From assembly GCA_036337765.1 (NCBI GenBank), contig JAYZDP010000139.1, positions 1-64,000 of the forward strand: a stretch of 64,000 bases of DNA. The letters run 5' to 3'. The translations under genes and the position numbers were made by a program. The notes beneath the pieces were generated by a model. The model searched no databases and was not told the DNA's origin. It was given only the letters and a program-made list of their open reading frames with translations. Of the stretch, positions 14,939 through 22,377 are shown in pieces. Positions within the stretch are counted from its first letter, which is position 1. Every line of letters begins with the position of its first letter. Source of the stretch: JAYZDP01 sp036337765 (GTDB lineage: Bacteria; Acidobacteriota; Thermoanaerobaculia; Multivoradales; Multivoraceae).

Positions 14939-16986
14939 AGCCCTTCGCCGACCACCAGGTTGCGAATTGTCTGGCCGCGGGCGTCCTTGACGTAGACCCG
15001 TACCTCGCCGTCGGCGGCGGCCGTAGTCACGATCATCAGATCAGGGGCCCCACTGCCAGCCGTGTGTGGAACCACGGCCAGATCGTGCGGCTGCTCCTTG
15101 TGGGGAATGGTAGTTGTCGTCAGTGTCGACCCCGAGGACGAGTCGATGACGAACAGCCGAGCGCGTACATTGGCTCGCCGCCGGCCCAGGATCGCCAGCT
15201 CGTCTGCCGGAGTGCCGGAGAAGTCCGGTACCCGCTCGAAGGCGCGGGGATGGAAGCGATCGGGGAAGTTGCGCATCATCAGCTCGGCGCCCGAGGCCGG
15301 GTCGAACACCCGCACTTGCGGATTGCCATTCTTTGCCCGCGACCCGAGAAGGGCCACCTCGTCGGCCCCCGTGCCGCCGAAGCTCGCCACCGCCCGGGCA
15401 TGCGACGGTCGGAAGTCGTCATCCAACGAAGAGTCGAGGAGCTTCGCCCCGGAGACCGCGTCACGCACGTGCATCGAAGCGATGCCGGTTGCAGGATCGA
15501 TGACGACCACCACGACCTCGGGCGCGGTGCCACCGCCGAACGACGGCACGATCGCGAAGTCGGCGACGAGCCCCTCTGGAAAGGTCAGGTTCGCGAGCAC
15601 AGCCGCGGACTGCGCATCCTTGATGAAGACCTTGATCTTCCCGCTGGGCAGGATCGTCAGCACGGCGATCTCGTCGGTGGAGGATCCGCCGAAGTCCGGA
15701 ACCACCAGCATGGCGCACGGGAAGGAGGTCGGGAAGTTGAGGGTCTTCAGGTGCAGGCCTGACGTCGAATCGCGCACGAACACCTGGACGCGCCGGCCCC
15801 GGGCAGACCAGGTGAGGATCGCGATCTCGCGCGCCGACGTGTCGCCGAAGGTCGACAGCGTGGCGATGTCCAGCGCGGTGGCATTGGCGTCGACGGCCAT
15901 TTCCGCCACGCGGTTGTTGGTCTGGGGATCGAACACGCGCACATTGTGGCGAGCCGGGTTGTGGCCGATGCGCATCACGGCGATGTCGTCGGGGCCGAGC
16001 TGGTCGAGATTCTCGACCCCCACCACCGACAGGTGGGTGACGGCCCAGCCGAGATCCTGCAGGAGCCGCGCTGAGAGGAAAGGATCACCCCGTCTGACGA
16101 GAAAGGCCTCCATGGTCTCGTCGAGCTGCGCATTGAGGGAGGGGTCGAAGTGGTTGACCGAGCTTCCGCCCGAGAACTCCTCCGGCGCGTAGAGCAGTGG
16201 ATGGGCACTCATGTCGCCCAGACCGCTGATCAGAGTTGCACCGTCGGTACCGGTGTTGGGCCCGACCCAGTGGAGCTGGCCGTCCTTTGTGATCGACGCG
16301 AGACGCTGTTTGTTGTTGAGCTTCGACCAAGTCCTACCGCGCTCGTGATCTTCGACGTGGACCATGAAGGTGTCGTCGAAACCCTGCAGCTTGGCTCCGG
16401 TTTCGGGGTCGACGTAGGTCAGGAAGCCGAAGCCATGGGCCAGCTCGTGCAGCATCACCTGAAAGAGGCTGAACGTGGCCCCGGTGTTGGGAACGCCGAT
16501 CCGGTAGTCCCACTGCGCACCCGTGAGACAGTCGGCCGACCCGACGTCGATGTTGATGCGGGTCTCTATGTGGGCCTCTTCCCGGCCCGGTGCGGCTTCG
16601 AAGCCCAAGAAGGCATTGGTCTGCGCCCAGCTGTACCAGACGTTCGGCGCGGCCAAGAGAGCGGGGTCCCGGAACACCAGAGTCGGCGAAGCGAACGCCA
16701 GTACACCTTCCGACTCCTCACACTCGAGCGATTCCCAGGCGGCGTCGACGCGGATGTCGGGCATCGACACCAACCGGTTCAACCAGTCTCTGCCGGCGGC
16801 CTCGAGCACGTTGAGGCGCTGCTCTCCCACGGTGGTCCCGGGGTTGCCCGTCACCGGGCTGACCGGGCTCGGATCGTTGAAGCCCACGTCGGCCTCGTCG
16901 GCGACCTCGATGACGAGCTCACCGGCCCAGACAGTCGCGGGCACCAGCAGAACGAGAAGCGTAGCGGCGATCCGTAGCGTGCTCAT
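14935..16986 (-). CDS. secreted zinc metalloprotease with FG-GAP-like repeats
   Basis: About 683 residues from the ATG at 16986, which overlaps the preceding stop (ATGA) and begins a signal peptide (MSTLRIAATL to WAG). The N-terminal ~340 residues form a metalloprotease domain with HELAHGFGF (His180, Glu181, His184), the zincin motif. It is followed by DDTFMVHVEDHERGRTW and WVGPNTGTDGA segments that I associate with PA-domain-type bacterial proteases. From ~350 to the end come about six repeats of ~55 residues of the form DEIAVL, VRVFDP or VFIKDA, and SGAKLL, i.e. FG-GAP/VCBS-like propeller blades. It is probably a secreted or surface protease digesting extracellular protein. The small upstream gene is coupled to it. 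Confidence 0.8.
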   Translation of the reverse strand: MSTLRIAATLLVLLVPATVWAGELVIEVADEADVGFNDPSPVSPVTGNPGTTVGEQRLNVLEAAGRDWLNRLVSMPDIRVDAAWESLECEESEGVLAFASPTLVFRDPALLAAPNVWYSWAQTNAFLGFEAAPGREEAHIETRINIDVGSADCLTGAQWDYRIGVPNTGATFSLFQVMLHELAHGFGFLTYVDPETGAKLQGFDDTFMVHVEDHERGRTWSKLNNKQRLASITKDGQLHWVGPNTGTDGATLISGLGDMSAHPLLYAPEEFSGGSSVNHFDPSLNAQLDETMEAFLVRRGDPFLSARLLQDLGWAVTHLSVVGVENLDQLGPDDIAVMRIGHNPARHNVRVFDPQTNNRVAEMAVDANATALDIATLSTFGDTSAREIAILTWSARGRRVQVFVRDSTSGLHLKTLNFPTSFPCAMLVVPDFGGSSTDEIAVLTILPSGKIKVFIKDAQSAAVLANLTFPEGLVADFAIVPSFGGGTAPEVVVVVIDPATGIASMHVRDAVSGAKLLDSSLDDDFRPSHARAVASFGGTGADEVALLGSRAKNGNPQVRVFDPASGAELMMRNFPDRFHPRAFERVPDFSGTPADELAILGRRRANVRARLFVIDSSSGSTLTTTTIPHKEQPHDLAVVPHTAGSGAPDLMIVTTAAADGEVRVYVKDARGQTIRNLVVGEGL

Positions 16987-17366
16987 GGTGACGGTCCCTC
17001 GGAGTCCCGCTCGGCTTGCGCGCGGTCGGCGTCGGGCAACTCCACCACCAGAGGAGCGGCGAAACGTCCCTGTAGGTCGATGACGACCATACCGTTGGGC
17101 AGGATCTCCTCGAACAGGCCCTCGTGGCTGTAGCGCAGGGACTCCTGCGTGCTCAGGGGGGGTGCTGGCGCGCTCGACTCCACAACCCTGCGTATCGCCT
17201 CGGGGTCGGAAGTCGGCAGACCGGTCTCGGGATCGAGAATCGCGCGAACCCCGGCCGCGCGGTTTTCGTCGGCCGCTCGGTCCGGGAGACTCAAGATCGT
17301 CAGGCCGGTCACCGCCAAACCCACTGCGCTGGCTACTGCCACTCGCCGAACGAGAACTCTGGTCAT
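16983..17366 (-). CDS. small exported protein coupled to the metalloprotease
   Basis: A 127-residue protein with an N-terminal signal/anchor (ASAVGLAVTGLTILSL), then an extracytoplasmic region containing LDPETGLPTSDPEAIRRVVE and LFEEILPNGMVVIDLQGRF. It has no cysteines and no recognised domain. Its stop overlaps the metalloprotease start by 4 bp, so the two are made together. A chaperone, propeptide-like inhibitor or surface partner for the protease is possible, but this rests on context only. Proteins ending 'NGMVVIDLQGRF..P.V' are frequent next to such proteases in acidobacteria-like genomes, to my recollection. Confidence 0.6.
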   Translation of the reverse strand: MTRVLVRRVAVASAVGLAVTGLTILSLPDRAADENRAAGVRAILDPETGLPTSDPEAIRRVVESSAPAPPLSTQESLRYSHEGLFEEILPNGMVVIDLQGRFAAPLVVELPDADRAQAERDSEGPSP

Positions 17367-17556
17367 GCTGCGCCTCCTTTCTACCTATTGTGCCGCGACT
17401 GGAGCGATTCCAGACATGCGTCAAAAAGTCGCATCACTGATCCGAATCGACGCTCTCTCTAGAGCACAACCGCCAGGAAGACAGCGACCGGGCGCTCACC
17501 GTCTATACGGTAGACTCCCAAAACTCACGCGACAAACGAGGAAGTAGGCCCACAAG
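17367..17556. promoter_or_regulatory. divergent intergenic region
   Basis: A 190-bp spacer between the small exported protein (minus) and the cytochrome-copper protein (plus). TATACG (17503) and TAGACT (17511-17516) lie about 40-50 nt before the plus-strand ATG at 17557, and GAGGAAG lies nearer the start as a possible ribosome site. No gene is seen in it. Confidence 0.4.
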
Positions 17557-18879
17557 ATGCGGAAACAGACCCCCACTCTGGCGATCGCGACGATTCTCGC
17601 GTTGGCTCTGTCTCCGGCCATCTTCGGAGCTGGCGCGAAGGACGCGACCCAGCCGGCGGAGGTAACGTTCGCGCGTGATGTCCTGCCGATCCTGCAGGAA
17701 AACTGCCAGACTTGCCACCGGCCGGGCGGCGACAACTTCACAGGCATGGTCGCGCCGATGTCGCTCGTCACCTACGACGAGGTAAGGCCGTGGGCGCGGT
17801 CGATCGCGAAGCAGGTCGAGTCGCGCAAGATGCCGCCGTGGTTCGCGTCGCCCGAGTACCACGGGGTGTTCTCGAACGAGCGCACGCTGACCGACGACGA
17901 GATCAGCTCGATCGTGGCGTGGGCCAAAAGTGGCGCCCCGATCGGCGACTTAGCCGAAGCGCCGGCACCGCGGGAATTCGGCTCCAAGGGCTGGCGCATT
18001 GGCGAGCCCGACCTGGTCGTCACGGCACCACGCTACTTCGTGCCCGACGACGTCGACACCCACTACACGAACCATCAGGTAGTGCTGACCGATGACATCC
18101 TGCCCGCCAGCCGCTGGGTGCAGGCAATCGAGTGGAAGGGCGGCGCATCAGCGGTGCATCACATCGTCGGCTACGCCTACCTCCCCGGCCAGAAGGTCGA
18201 ACGCGGTCGTGGCTACGGTCTCGGCTCGATCGCCCCGGGTGAGGAGCCGATGCACTTCCCCGACGGCTTCGCGAAGCTCCTGGTGAAGGGCTCGACGCTG
18301 GTCTTCAACATGCACTACCACAAGGAAGCCGGGCCCGGCACCGGCGAGTGGGACGCGTCGCAGGTCGCCTTCAAGTTCTACCCGGAGGGGGCCGAGGTCG
18401 CCCACTTCGTCGACCACAACGCAATCGGCGCCGCGGCTTTCGAGATTCCCCCGAACCACCCCAACTGGAAGGTCGGCGCGGCGCGCATGATCGACGAGGA
18501 CATCACGCTGATCTCCATGCACCCGCACATGCATCTACGGGGCAAGCGCGCGCGCTACATCGCCTTTTACCCCGACGGCTCGCAGGAGACGATCCTCGAG
18601 GTTCCGGAGTTCGACTTCAACTGGCAAACCGACTACTCGTTCGTCGAGCCCAAGGTGATCCCCGCGGGCACGCGCCTCGAGTACACGGCCTGGTTCGACA
18701 ACTCGGTCGACAACCCGTCCAACCCCGACGCCAACAAGGCTCAGGGCTGGGGACGCGAGACGTGGGACGAGATGATGCTCGGCTACATCACCTACTCATC
18801 GACCGAGCCCAAGAAGCTCACGGTCGAAGAGGCCATCGCCCAGCACCTCGGCCGCAGGCGGGGCGGACTCAGCGAATAG
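17557..18879 (+). CDS. cytochrome c - copper monooxygenase-like (PHM fold) protein
   Basis: A 440-residue exported protein (signal peptide ~1-25). A cytochrome c-type segment holds the haem motif CQTCH (Cys50, Cys53, His54) and a possible Met ligand in RKMPPWFASPEYHG. The rest resembles the two-domain copper type II ascorbate-dependent monooxygenase (PHM) fold: a HH pair at 201-202 (AVHHIVGYAY), NMHYHKE (His253, His255), and MHPHMHLRGK (His322-326), where PHM has its CuM His-x-His. DEMMLGYITY could supply the CuM methionine. These ligands suggest a dicopper site receiving electrons from the attached haem. The family is widespread in acidobacteria-like and marine genomes with no assigned substrate. 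It is monocistronic here. Confidence 0.82.
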   Translation: MRKQTPTLAIATILALALSPAIFGAGAKDATQPAEVTFARDVLPILQENCQTCHRPGGDNFTGMVAPMSLVTYDEVRPWARSIAKQVESRKMPPWFASPEYHGVFSNERTLTDDEISSIVAWAKSGAPIGDLAEAPAPREFGSKGWRIGEPDLVVTAPRYFVPDDVDTHYTNHQVVLTDDILPASRWVQAIEWKGGASAVHHIVGYAYLPGQKVERGRGYGLGSIAPGEEPMHFPDGFAKLLVKGSTLVFNMHYHKEAGPGTGEWDASQVAFKFYPEGAEVAHFVDHNAIGAAAFEIPPNHPNWKVGAARMIDEDITLISMHPHMHLRGKRARYIAFYPDGSQETILEVPEFDFNWQTDYSFVEPKVIPAGTRLEYTAWFDNSVDNPSNPDANKAQGWGRETWDEMMLGYITYSSTEPKKLTVEEAIAQHLGRRRGGLSE

Positions 18880-18929
18880 CCAGCGAAGCGACATTCGTGC
18901 TCACTCGCGGGAGGGGGCGATCTAGATCT

Positions 18930-19790
18930 CTAGATCCGCAACACCCGATCCATCATCCCGGTCAATTCCGAGACTTCCCATGGCTCGTTCGAGCCTCTTC
19001 GCTCCACGCCTCTGGTGACCATCATCTTGTAGACGAAGATTCGCGTGCCGCCGACGCCGAAGACCTCTCCTGAGATGTTCGCCGCCTCGTCCGATGCGAG
19101 GTACGCGACTAGCGGTGCGATGTGCTGCGGGCCCTGGCTGTCGTGGCGCTCATCGGGATCGAGATCTCGGTTCGGAACCAGGTCTTCGGTCATGCGGGTG
19201 TACGCGATCGGGGCGATGGCGTTGACGGTGATCTCGTAGCGCGCCATCTCCCACGAGCCAATGCGGGTGAGCGCCCAGATGCCTGCCTTGGCGGCACCGT
19301 AGTTCGACTGGCCGAAGTTGCCCAGGAGACCCGAGCCCGAGGAGGTGTTGATGATCCGACCGCCGCGGCCCTGCTCGCGCATGCGGGCGCCGGCGACCTG
19401 CATCATCGAGAAGCTGCCCTTCAGGTGGACGTTGATCACCGAGTCCCACTCCTGCTCGGAGGTCTTGAGCAGCGTGCGGTCGCGCAGGATGCCGGCGTTG
19501 TTGACCAGGATGTCGACGCCACCGAAGTTGTCGGCCGCCGTGGCCACGCTCGACTCCGCCGCGTCGAAGCCGCCGACGGCGTCGATGTTCGAGACCGCCT
19601 CGCCGCCGTCGGCACGGATCTTGGCAACCACGACGTCGGCGTCGTTGCCGGTCCCCGCGCCGTGCCGATCGCAGCCCGGATCGTTGACAACGACCTTGGC
19701 CCCCTCGCGCGCGAAGAGCAGCGCGTGCTCCCTGCCGATTCCGTTGCCGCCGCCGGTGACGATCGCGATCTTGCCGTCGAGTGCACCCAT
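18930..19790 (-). CDS. short-chain dehydrogenase/reductase, 3-hydroxyacyl-CoA type
   Basis: A 286-residue classical SDR. The cofactor motif IVTGGGNGIGREHA (~residues 9-22) is followed by VVNDPGCDRHG, an insertion typical of peroxisomal-MFP-like (R)-3-hydroxyacyl-CoA dehydrogenases. Then come VDILVNNAGILRD, NTSSGSGLLG (catalytic Ser region) and NYGAAKAGI (Tyr and Lys). ANISGEVFGVGGTRI near the C-terminus is also family-typical. It would oxidise a 3-hydroxyacyl-CoA or similar alcohol with NAD(P) in the cytoplasm. A CoA-transferase and a crotonase lie elsewhere in the window, but no complete beta-oxidation operon does. Confidence 0.88.
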   Translation of the reverse strand: MGALDGKIAIVTGGGNGIGREHALLFAREGAKVVVNDPGCDRHGAGTGNDADVVVAKIRADGGEAVSNIDAVGGFDAAESSVATAADNFGGVDILVNNAGILRDRTLLKTSEQEWDSVINVHLKGSFSMMQVAGARMREQGRGGRIINTSSGSGLLGNFGQSNYGAAKAGIWALTRIGSWEMARYEITVNAIAPIAYTRMTEDLVPNRDLDPDERHDSQGPQHIAPLVAYLASDEAANISGEVFGVGGTRIFVYKMMVTRGVERRGSNEPWEVSELTGMMDRVLRI

Positions 19791-19848
19791 ATACGTTGTC
19801 TCCGTTTCGTTTCGGGGAAGGCAGCGAGCCTAACGCAGTCCAACGCCG

Positions 19849-19854
19849 TACACT
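19849..19854 (+). promoter_or_regulatory. -10-like TACACT, leaderless position
   Basis: TACACT ends 6 nt before the ATG at 19861, with no Shine-Dalgarno between. This spacing fits a transcript beginning at the start codon. Confidence 0.45.
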
Positions 19855-19860
19855 CACGAG

Positions 19861-20940
19861 ATGCGAACGCTCTTGATCGCGGCCCTGGCGTTTCTAGCCG
19901 TGGTTCCCGCGCTGGCGCACAAGACCGAGAACGTGATCCTCGTCACCTACGACGGCCTGCGCTGGCAAGAGCTCTTCGGCGGCGCCGACGAGACATTGCT
20001 CGACGAGGAGCACGGCGGGGTGCGCGACGTGGCCGCGCTGCGGCAGCGCTTCTGGCGGGGCGGACCGATCGAGCGCCGCAAGGCGTTGTTGCCCTTCTTC
20101 TGGAGCGTCGTCGCCGAGCGCGGCCGGATCTACGGCAACCCCGACGCCGACTCGCGAGTGACGGTCACCAACGGCAGGGTCTTCTCCTACCCCGGCTACA
20201 ACGAGATCCTGGCCGGTGTCGCCGACGACCGGATCATCTCGAACGCCAAGAAGCCCAACGCCAACCTCACTGTCCTCGGCTGGCTGCACCAACAGCCAGG
20301 CTTCGCGGGGAAGGTGGCGGCCTTCGCCTCGTGGGACGTCTTTCCGTACATCATCGACGAGCCCGGTACGGGGGTCTACGTCAACGCCGGATGGGAGCCG
20401 CTCGAGCGCCCTCTCGATTCGGAGCGTCAGGCGTTGATGGCCGAGATCCAGCGCGACCTCCCGCACTACTGGGGCGCCGGCGTCCGCTACGACGCCTTCA
20501 CCCTCGACGGCGCGCTGGCGCGGCTCGCGAGCCATCGCCCCCGAGTGCTCTACGTCGCCTTCGACGAGACCGACGACTGGGCCCACGGCGGACGCTACGA
20601 CCTCTACCTCGACGCCGCCCACCGCACCGACGACTTCGTTCACCGGCTGTGGAGCGCGGTCGAGAGCGATTCGCACTACGCGGGCAAAACCAGCTTGGTC
20701 TTGACCACCGATCACGGCCGCGGCGGAGGGCTCGATGACTGGAAGAGCCATGGCGCCGACGTCGACGGAGCCAAGCGGATCTGGATCGCGGTCATGGGCC
20801 CCGACACTCCCGCCAGCGGCAGCGTCAACGGCGCCCAGGCGACGCAGGCTCAGGTCGCCGCGACTGTAGCGGCGCTTCTGGGACTCGATTTCGTCGCGGC
20901 GAGTCCATCGGCGGCGCCACCACTACCGGGAATCCGCTAG
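19861..20940 (+). CDS. exported alkaline-phosphatase-superfamily protein
   Basis: A 359-residue protein with a signal peptide ending at ALAH (~20). The alkaline phosphatase/sulfatase superfamily metal sites are visible: LVTYDGLRWQE (first Asp), FSYPGYNEILAG where the Ser/Asn nucleophile region lies, FDETDDWAHGGRYD (Asp and His), and LTTDHGRGGG (Asp-His). Length and motifs resemble phosphodiesterase/phosphoglyceromutase-like members. No sulfatase C/S-x-P-x-R motif is present, so it should not need formylglycine. The substrate is unknown; the location is periplasmic or extracellular. It converges on the CoA-transferase gene, the two stops sharing the palindrome CTAG (20937-20940). Confidence 0.78.
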   Translation: MRTLLIAALAFLAVVPALAHKTENVILVTYDGLRWQELFGGADETLLDEEHGGVRDVAALRQRFWRGGPIERRKALLPFFWSVVAERGRIYGNPDADSRVTVTNGRVFSYPGYNEILAGVADDRIISNAKKPNANLTVLGWLHQQPGFAGKVAAFASWDVFPYIIDEPGTGVYVNAGWEPLERPLDSERQALMAEIQRDLPHYWGAGVRYDAFTLDGALARLASHRPRVLYVAFDETDDWAHGGRYDLYLDAAHRTDDFVHRLWSAVESDSHYAGKTSLVLTTDHGRGGGLDDWKSHGADVDGAKRIWIAVMGPDTPASGSVNGAQATQAQVAATVAALLGLDFVAASPSAAPPLPGIR

Positions 20941-22151
20941 TCGATCGTCGGCTCGGCGCCGATCACACCCTGCTCGCGCAGAGCGGCGATGTCCTCGGCA
21001 CCCAGGCCGAGATCGGCCGCCAGCACCTCGTCGGTGTGCCCGCCCAGGAAGGGAGCCGGCTCGATATCGACGCTCGACTCCGTCATCCTGGCGGGCCACG
21101 CCAGCAGGCGCATCGTGCCGCGCTTCGGGTGGGGAATGGTGTGAACGAAGTCGCGCTCCAGCAGATGCGGATCGTTGAAGAGGTCGACGGTGTCGAAGAC
21201 CGCGCTCGCCGGTACCCCGGCCTCTCCGAGTAACAGCATCGCCTCGTGCTTGTCGTGCTGGCGGGTCCAGGCTGAGATCTCGGCGGCCAGTGTCTCGCCG
21301 TTCTCGAGGCGCAGGCGGGACTTGACGAACCTCGGATCCTCGGGCAGATCCGGGCGATCCATGACCGCGCACAGCGACTGCCACATGCGCGGGGTGATGG
21401 CGCAGATGTAGATGAAGTCGTTCGGCCCCTCGGGCTTGCAGGGATAGAGGTTCGCCACCGCACCGATGCCGTTGCCGTTGCGCTGCGACGCCTGCTCGCC
21501 GAAGTTCGATCCCATCGCGATCGCGGTGCGGATGTAGTAGGTCACTGCCTCCTGCATCGACAGCTCGATCATCTGCCCTTTTCCGGTACGCAGCTTCTGG
21601 ACGTAGGCAGCGCAGAGCGCCAACGCCATCTGCACACCCGTGCCGGCATCACCGATCGTGGCCCCGGGGCGCACCGGTGCCTCGCCCGCCTCGCCGGTCA
21701 CCGACATCGAGCCGCCGGCCGCCTGGGCGACCGGATCGAAGCACTTGAACTCGGCGTACGGACCGCTGAGGCCGAAGCCCTTGATACGCCCATAGATGAT
21801 GGCGGGGTTGGCCTCCTTGAGCACGTCGTAGCCGATGTCGAGCTTCTCCACCACCCCGGGCCCGAAGTTCTCGACGAAGGCGTCGTAGCGCGGCGCCATC
21901 TTCAAGAGCAGCTCTCGGCCTTCTGGAGTGTCGAGGGCGAGAGTGACGCTGCGCTTGTTGGAGTTCCAGTTCAGAAAGTACTCGGAGTCCTCGAAGCCGT
22001 ACTCGTCGAAGGCGCCGCGGCCGGGGTCACCCGAGCCGGGCCGCTCGATCTTCACGACGTCGGCACCGAGCCAGGCGAGCGCCTGCGTGCACGAGGTGCC
22101 CGCCTCGTACTGCGTCATGTCTAAGATTCTCATTCCATCGAGTGCAGGCAT
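20937..22151 (-). CDS. CaiB/BaiF family III CoA-transferase
   Basis: About 404 residues from the ATG at 22151, preceded by a strong GGGAGGAA 4 bp upstream; the frame is open further but that sequence is intergenic. Family III features are MRILDMTQYEAGTSCTQALA at the start, LGADVVKIERPGSGDPGR, LNWNSNKRSVTLAL, and CFDPVAQAAGGSMSVTGE containing the catalytic Asp that forms the mixed anhydride with the acyl group. The C-terminal small domain includes FLGGHTDEVLA. These enzymes move CoA between carboxylic acids (for example oxalate, carnitine or succinate derivatives). The acceptor cannot be inferred, as no catabolic partner genes adjoin. Confidence 0.9.
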   Translation of the reverse strand: MPALDGMRILDMTQYEAGTSCTQALAWLGADVVKIERPGSGDPGRGAFDEYGFEDSEYFLNWNSNKRSVTLALDTPEGRELLLKMAPRYDAFVENFGPGVVEKLDIGYDVLKEANPAIIYGRIKGFGLSGPYAEFKCFDPVAQAAGGSMSVTGEAGEAPVRPGATIGDAGTGVQMALALCAAYVQKLRTGKGQMIELSMQEAVTYYIRTAIAMGSNFGEQASQRNGNGIGAVANLYPCKPEGPNDFIYICAITPRMWQSLCAVMDRPDLPEDPRFVKSRLRLENGETLAAEISAWTRQHDKHEAMLLLGEAGVPASAVFDTVDLFNDPHLLERDFVHTIPHPKRGTMRLLAWPARMTESSVDIEPAPFLGGHTDEVLAADLGLGAEDIAALREQGVIGAEPTID

Positions 22152-22205
22152 CGTCTTCCTCCCTAGGGCGCTTACTTTAGTACCAAGCTCCCTCGACCCG
22201 GCTCG

Positions 22206-22234
22206 GGGCCTGCGCGGCGAGCGGCCCCCGGAGG
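22206..22234 (-). repeat. dispersed intergenic repeat, copy 1
   Basis: On the minus strand this reads CCTCCGGGGG, then CC, then GCTCGCCGCGCAGGCCC. The copy at 61049-61077 is identical except for two bases in the middle, and a partial copy lies at 53465-53481. All three are intergenic. Confidence 0.6.
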
Positions 22235-22243
22235 GACAGTAAT

Positions 22244-22357
22244 GCAGTGGGAGCCGTGGCATGAGCACGGTACGTCTTAGCGACGAACGAACTGCACACT
22301 CGACACATTCCCCTGCGCGACTGGCCGCCCCGCCGTGACCGCCACGGCTCCCACTGC
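22244..22357. repeat. 17-bp perfect inverted repeat flanking 80 bp
   Basis: GCAGTGGGAGCCGTGGC at 22244-22260 recurs as its exact reverse complement at 22341-22357. The enclosed 80 bp has no gene. The unit lies in the spacer between the CoA-transferase and PQQ dehydrogenase genes and could be a small non-autonomous mobile relic, a REP-pair or a long RNA hairpin. Confidence 0.6.
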
Positions 22358-22363
22358 TAGAGT
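22358..22363 (+). promoter_or_regulatory. -10-like TAGAGT
   Basis: TAGAGT begins directly after the right arm of the inverted repeat and ends 14 nt before the ATG at 22378. No Shine-Dalgarno is seen. Confidence 0.3.
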
Positions 22364-22377
22364 CCCCGCTCATCGTT

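Noticed and set aside
13837..15762. A 641-codon plus-strand frame
   Set aside because: It crosses the GT4 remnant, the hydrolase (in another frame) and the protease antisense; the translation is Arg-rich with no family features.
16987..17424. Upstream extension of the metalloprotease by 146 codons
   Set aside because: The extension overlaps a better-supported coupled gene and would put the signal peptide in mid-protein.
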